Positions 36,438 through 38,852 of a stretch of DNA of 38,852 nt are shown one piece after another. The stretch lies in assembly GCA_900554645.1 (NCBI GenBank), contig USIE01000009.1:1-38852 (forward strand), given 5' to 3'. The position numbers and the translations under genes were made by a program. This stretch comes from an uncultured Collinsella sp. GTDB lineage: Bacteria; Actinomycetota; Coriobacteriia; Coriobacteriales; Coriobacteriaceae. Every line of letters starts with the position of its first letter. The stretch's first letter is position 1. The notes beneath the pieces were generated by a model, which saw only the letters and a list, made by a program, of their open reading frames with translations, was not told the origin of the DNA and did no database searches.

Positions 36438-37889
36438 GTGGCGGGCTGGAATCTAACCGGCAATGCCGTTTCCGCCGAGTTCGACGGTTCGGACGATCAG
36501 GAGCGCAAGGAGCTCAGCGTGAGCCAGGCGGTGGAGATCGCCGCCGGCGCGCTCGATGCCATTCCGCAGCTGAGCGTTTTGGGCGAGGTCACGGGTTTTC
36601 GTGGTCCCAACGCCCGAAGCGGCCACTGCTACTTTCAGATCAAGGACGACTCGGCGGCCGTCGACTGCATCATCTGGAAGGGCGCCTATCTCAAGCGCAC
36701 GTTCGATCTGCGCGACGGCATGCAGGTGAGCTTTAAGGGCAGCTTCAATCTCTATAAGGCCACGGGCCGCATGAGCTTTGTCGCTCGCTCGTTTTCGCTG
36801 GCGGGGGAGGGTCTGCTGCGTCAACAAGTGGCGCAACTGGCCGAAAAGCTACGCCGCGAGGGCCTGATGGACGAAGCGCGTAAGCGCCGCATCCCGGTGT
36901 TTTGCTCCCGCGTGGCGGTCGTTACCTCGCTTTCGGGTGCCGTAATCGACGACGTCAAGCGCACATTGCGTCGTCGCAACCCGCTCGTCGAGCTCGTCTG
37001 CGTGGGCGCTAAGGTTCAAGGCGAGGGTGCGCCGGCCGAGCTTATTGAGGGCCTGCGCCGTGCCGCCGCCATCACGCCAGCGCCCGACTGCATCTTGCTG
37101 GTGCGCGGCGGCGGCTCCTTCGAGGACCTCATGACCTTCAACGACGAGGAGCTTGCCCGTGCGGTGGCGGCTTGTCCTGTGCCCGTGGTGACCGGCATTG
37201 GCCATGAGCCCGATACCTCGATTTGCGACATGGTGAGCGACCGCCGCGCCTCCACGCCCACGGCGGCGGCAGAATCGGTGGCGCCGGCTATGACGGAGTT
37301 GGCCGATGTGCTCGAGGCGCGCCATCAGCGTCTGGGTGCCGCGATGGCATCGATGATTGGGTCGAATCAGGTTGATCTGGAGATGCTCGACCAGCGCGGT
37401 CGCCGCGCCTGGGATACCTATACGGCCCGCTTGGGCGATGCGCTCGATGCGGCTGCGTGCCGCCCGTGCCTCAACGACCCAACGTTTATGGTCGAGCGTC
37501 GCGAGTCTGAGCTTGCCCTGACGGCCGATCGCCTGTCGGGCGCCATAGTACGCTCGGTCGGGACATTCCGCTCCAACTTTGAGCGCCTGCCCGAGCGTCT
37601 GGTTGCAAGCACCTCGGGGCTCGATGGCAAGCGCCATGCGCTCGCGCTTGCGAGTTCCCGTCTGGAGCATCAGGGGCGCACGATGCTCAACAAGCCCGCG
37701 TCCGACCTGGGCCGTGCGGCAGCCTCGCTAGATGCCCTGTCGCCGCTCAAGGTGCTTGCCCGTGGTTATTCCATCGCGTACAGCGATGATGGGGTGGCCA
37801 CGAGCGCCAAGACCTTTAAGGCCGGTGACGCCATCCGCGTGCGCATGGCAGACGGCAACGTGACGGCAACGGTCGATACGGTCGAGTAG
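36438..37889 (+). CDS. xseA: Exodeoxyribonuclease VII large subunit
   Basis: The product is 483 residues from the chosen GTG. It has the OB-fold N-terminal domain (VLGEVTGFRGPNARSGHCYFQIKDDSAAVDCIIWKG), then the catalytic region with VAVVTSLSGAVIDDVKRTLRRRNP, LVRGGGSFEDLMTFNDEELARAVAACPVPVVTGIGHEPDTSICD and DRRASTPTAAAE, and a coiled-coil tail ending LARGYSIAYSDDG. It degrades single-stranded DNA in complex with many XseB subunits. AAAGGAGG sits four bases before the GTG at 36438; in-frame starts at 36411 and 36420 lie upstream without such a site. xseB follows after 42 bases. Confidence 0.92.
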   Translation: MAGWNLTGNAVSAEFDGSDDQERKELSVSQAVEIAAGALDAIPQLSVLGEVTGFRGPNARSGHCYFQIKDDSAAVDCIIWKGAYLKRTFDLRDGMQVSFKGSFNLYKATGRMSFVARSFSLAGEGLLRQQVAQLAEKLRREGLMDEARKRRIPVFCSRVAVVTSLSGAVIDDVKRTLRRRNPLVELVCVGAKVQGEGAPAELIEGLRRAAAITPAPDCILLVRGGGSFEDLMTFNDEELARAVAACPVPVVTGIGHEPDTSICDMVSDRRASTPTAAAESVAPAMTELADVLEARHQRLGAAMASMIGSNQVDLEMLDQRGRRAWDTYTARLGDALDAAACRPCLNDPTFMVERRESELALTADRLSGAIVRSVGTFRSNFERLPERLVASTSGLDGKRHALALASSRLEHQGRTMLNKPASDLGRAAASLDALSPLKVLARGYSIAYSDDGVATSAKTFKAGDAIRVRMADGNVTATVDTVE

Positions 37890-37931
37890 GCCGCGTTTCA
37901 TAGCGATAAACCTTTAGGAAAGGAAACAGAT

Positions 37932-38198
37932 ATGGCAGAGAAAACCCCGGTCGAGCAGCTTACGTACAAGCAGGCTTCGCAGGAGTTGGAGCTCATCATC
38001 CGCAGCTTGGAGTCGGGCGATATGGAGCTCGAGGAGTCGCTCGAGAGCTATACCCGCGGCGTCGAGCTCCTCAAGAGCCTGCGCACCCGCCTGTCCGATG
38101 CCGAGCAGAAGGTCTCGGTGCTTCTTAAGGACGTCGACGGCAACGACGTGCTCGCCGACGGCGAAGCCGCCAACACCGACGACAACCTCTCGTTCTAA
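37932..38198 (+). CDS. xseB: Exodeoxyribonuclease VII small subunit
   Basis: The 88-residue protein is XseB: TYKQASQELELIIRSLESGDMELEESLESYTRGVELL is the family helical hairpin with its Leu repeat, followed by a helix ending KVSVLLKDVDG and an acidic tail. It coats the coiled coil of XseA. It lies 42 bases after xseA with AGGAAAGGAAA before the ATG, so the two subunits are co-expressed. Confidence 0.93.
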   Translation: MAEKTPVEQLTYKQASQELELIIRSLESGDMELEESLESYTRGVELLKSLRTRLSDAEQKVSVLLKDVDGNDVLADGEAANTDDNLSF

Positions 38199-38247
38199 CC
38201 ATCCCGACCAAATATAATTACCTTGGTCTGTGAGAAAGGAACCAACC

Positions 38248-38583
38248 ATGTGCGATTGCATCTTCTGCAAAATTGCCAACCACGAGATCCCCTCGACCGT
38301 TGTCTATGAGGACGACCAGGTCATCGCCTTCGACGACCTCAATCCCCAGGCGCCGGTCCACACGCTCGTGATCCCCAAGAAGCACTACAGCGATATCGCC
38401 GATAACGTGCCCGCCGAGACCATGGGCGCCATGGCCCACGCCGTCCAGGAGGTCGCCAAGGCCAAGGGTCTGGAGGACGGTTTCCGCGTCATTTCCAACA
38501 AGGGTGTCAACGCCGGCCAGACCGTCATGCACTTCCACATGCATGTCCTCGGCGGCAAGAACCTGGGCGAGAACCTCATCTGA
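38248..38583 (+). CDS. HIT-family (histidine triad) nucleotide hydrolase/transferase
   Basis: The 111-residue protein is a HINT-type histidine triad enzyme. CIFCKIANHEIPSTVVYED is the usual N-terminus with two Cys (C4 and C7 as Zn-type residues), DLNPQAPVHTLVIPKKH follows, and the triad HFHMHVLGG is at the C-terminus. It hydrolyses nucleoside phosphoramidates such as AMP-lysine. The in-frame start at 38230 is less likely because AGAAAGGAAC lies seven bases before the ATG at 38248. It follows xseB by 50 bases on the same strand. Confidence 0.9.
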   Translation: MCDCIFCKIANHEIPSTVVYEDDQVIAFDDLNPQAPVHTLVIPKKHYSDIADNVPAETMGAMAHAVQEVAKAKGLEDGFRVISNKGVNAGQTVMHFHMHVLGGKNLGENLI

Positions 38584-38624
38584 GGACACGTAGCCCGTCG
38601 ACTTGGCTGCCTTTGGAGTAATCT

Positions 38625-38822
38625 ATGCAGCTTTCTCAACTCGAATACCTTCAAGCGGTAGCGAACTATGGCGGCGTGCGCAAAGCAGCTCGCGCCGTTC
38701 ATGTGAGTCCGCAGGCCGTTTCGTCGGCAATCAAAAAGTTGGAATCTGAGTATCAGATTGTTTTGCTCGACCGATCGGCGGGGGAGGCTGTTTTGTCGAT
38801 TGCGTCGAAAATGTTGGTGTAA
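38625..38822 (+). CDS. Truncated LysR-type regulator (helix-turn-helix only)
   Basis: The 65-residue frame is the N-terminal DNA-binding domain of a LysR-type regulator: QLSQLEYLQAVANYGGVRKAARAVHVSPQAVSSAIKKLESEYQIVLLDRSAG. A full member has about 300 residues with an effector domain. After SAGEAV the sequence continues LSIASKMLV and stops at 38820, with no LysR-like continuation in the other two frames to the window end. It is therefore either a remnant or a deliberately free-standing DNA-binding domain. The start has TTTGGAG nine bases before. Confidence 0.7.
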   Translation: MQLSQLEYLQAVANYGGVRKAARAVHVSPQAVSSAIKKLESEYQIVLLDRSAGEAVLSIASKMLV

Positions 38823-38852
38823 GGGTGGCTCCCTAGCGTCCGTTTAACGAAG

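Overview
The window is about 38.9 kb of GC-rich, actinobacterial-type chromosome. Gene content, the meso-/N-acetyl-DAP lysine cluster, interspersed GGGACAG-type palindromic repeats and many Coriobacteriia-looking proteins suggest Collinsella or a close relative, probably a gut anaerobe. That assignment is an inference from content; no rRNA or other marker gene is present. No tRNA, rRNA, CRISPR array, transposase or phage gene was seen.

Layout. (1) 1-3.2 kb: tatD and tcdA (minus); a probable type I toxin-antitoxin locus (28-residue hydrophobic peptide at 1898-1984 with an antisense RNA promoter and a 5'/3' complementary pair); then a divergent SdpR/SdpI-like autorepressor and membrane-protein pair. 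(2) 3.3-7.5 kb: the ribosome-bound ABC-F protein EttA and two unrecognised minus-strand proteins, one with a long acidic linker and one a membrane protein with a Ser/Thr/Asn-rich tail. (3) 7.7-14.5 kb: nadE, a class I aminotransferase, L-lactate dehydrogenase, a DUF2974-type alpha/beta hydrolase flanked by two near-identical 31-bp repeats, and an NdpA/YejK-like nucleoid protein. (4) 14.6-20.5 kb: the lysine/DAP block. On the minus strand a lysine riboswitch precedes a single reading frame joining LysA and DapA, followed by dapB and dapH. Divergently, an M20 deacetylase probably acts as N-acetyl-DAP deacetylase. With the aminotransferase of region 3, all steps of the acetylated DAP route from aspartate semialdehyde to lysine are represented except the DapF epimerase.

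(5) 20.6-24.2 kb: an FxLYD-domain protein whose ribosome site lies in a 14-bp hairpin, an XRE-like helix-turn-helix protein paired with a membrane Ser/Thr kinase, and a secreted coiled-coil wall hydrolase with a palindrome array upstream. (6) 24.4-27.4 kb: a MOSC protein, then an ATP-grasp D-aspartate-ligase-like enzyme directly followed by an aspartate/glutamate racemase, suggesting D-Asp in the peptidoglycan cross-bridge. (7) 27.4-30.9 kb: a complete ECF transporter operon (S component, fused double ATPase, T component) preceded by a leader peptide with three consecutive Trp codons and an intrinsic terminator, that is, a tryptophan attenuator controlling a probable tryptophan importer. (8) 31.0-34.3 kb: an LPXTG-anchored C69 dipeptidase, a 30-residue membrane peptide coupled to a lipid kinase. 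(9) 34.4-38.85 kb: RNase D, a YugP-type zinc protease, xseA-xseB, a HIT protein and a truncated LysR-type gene at the edge.

The most interesting items are the Trp-attenuated ECF transporter, the hok-like organisation of the small toxin locus, and the lysine-riboswitch-controlled lysA-dapA fusion that keeps an internal ribosome site for separate DapA production.
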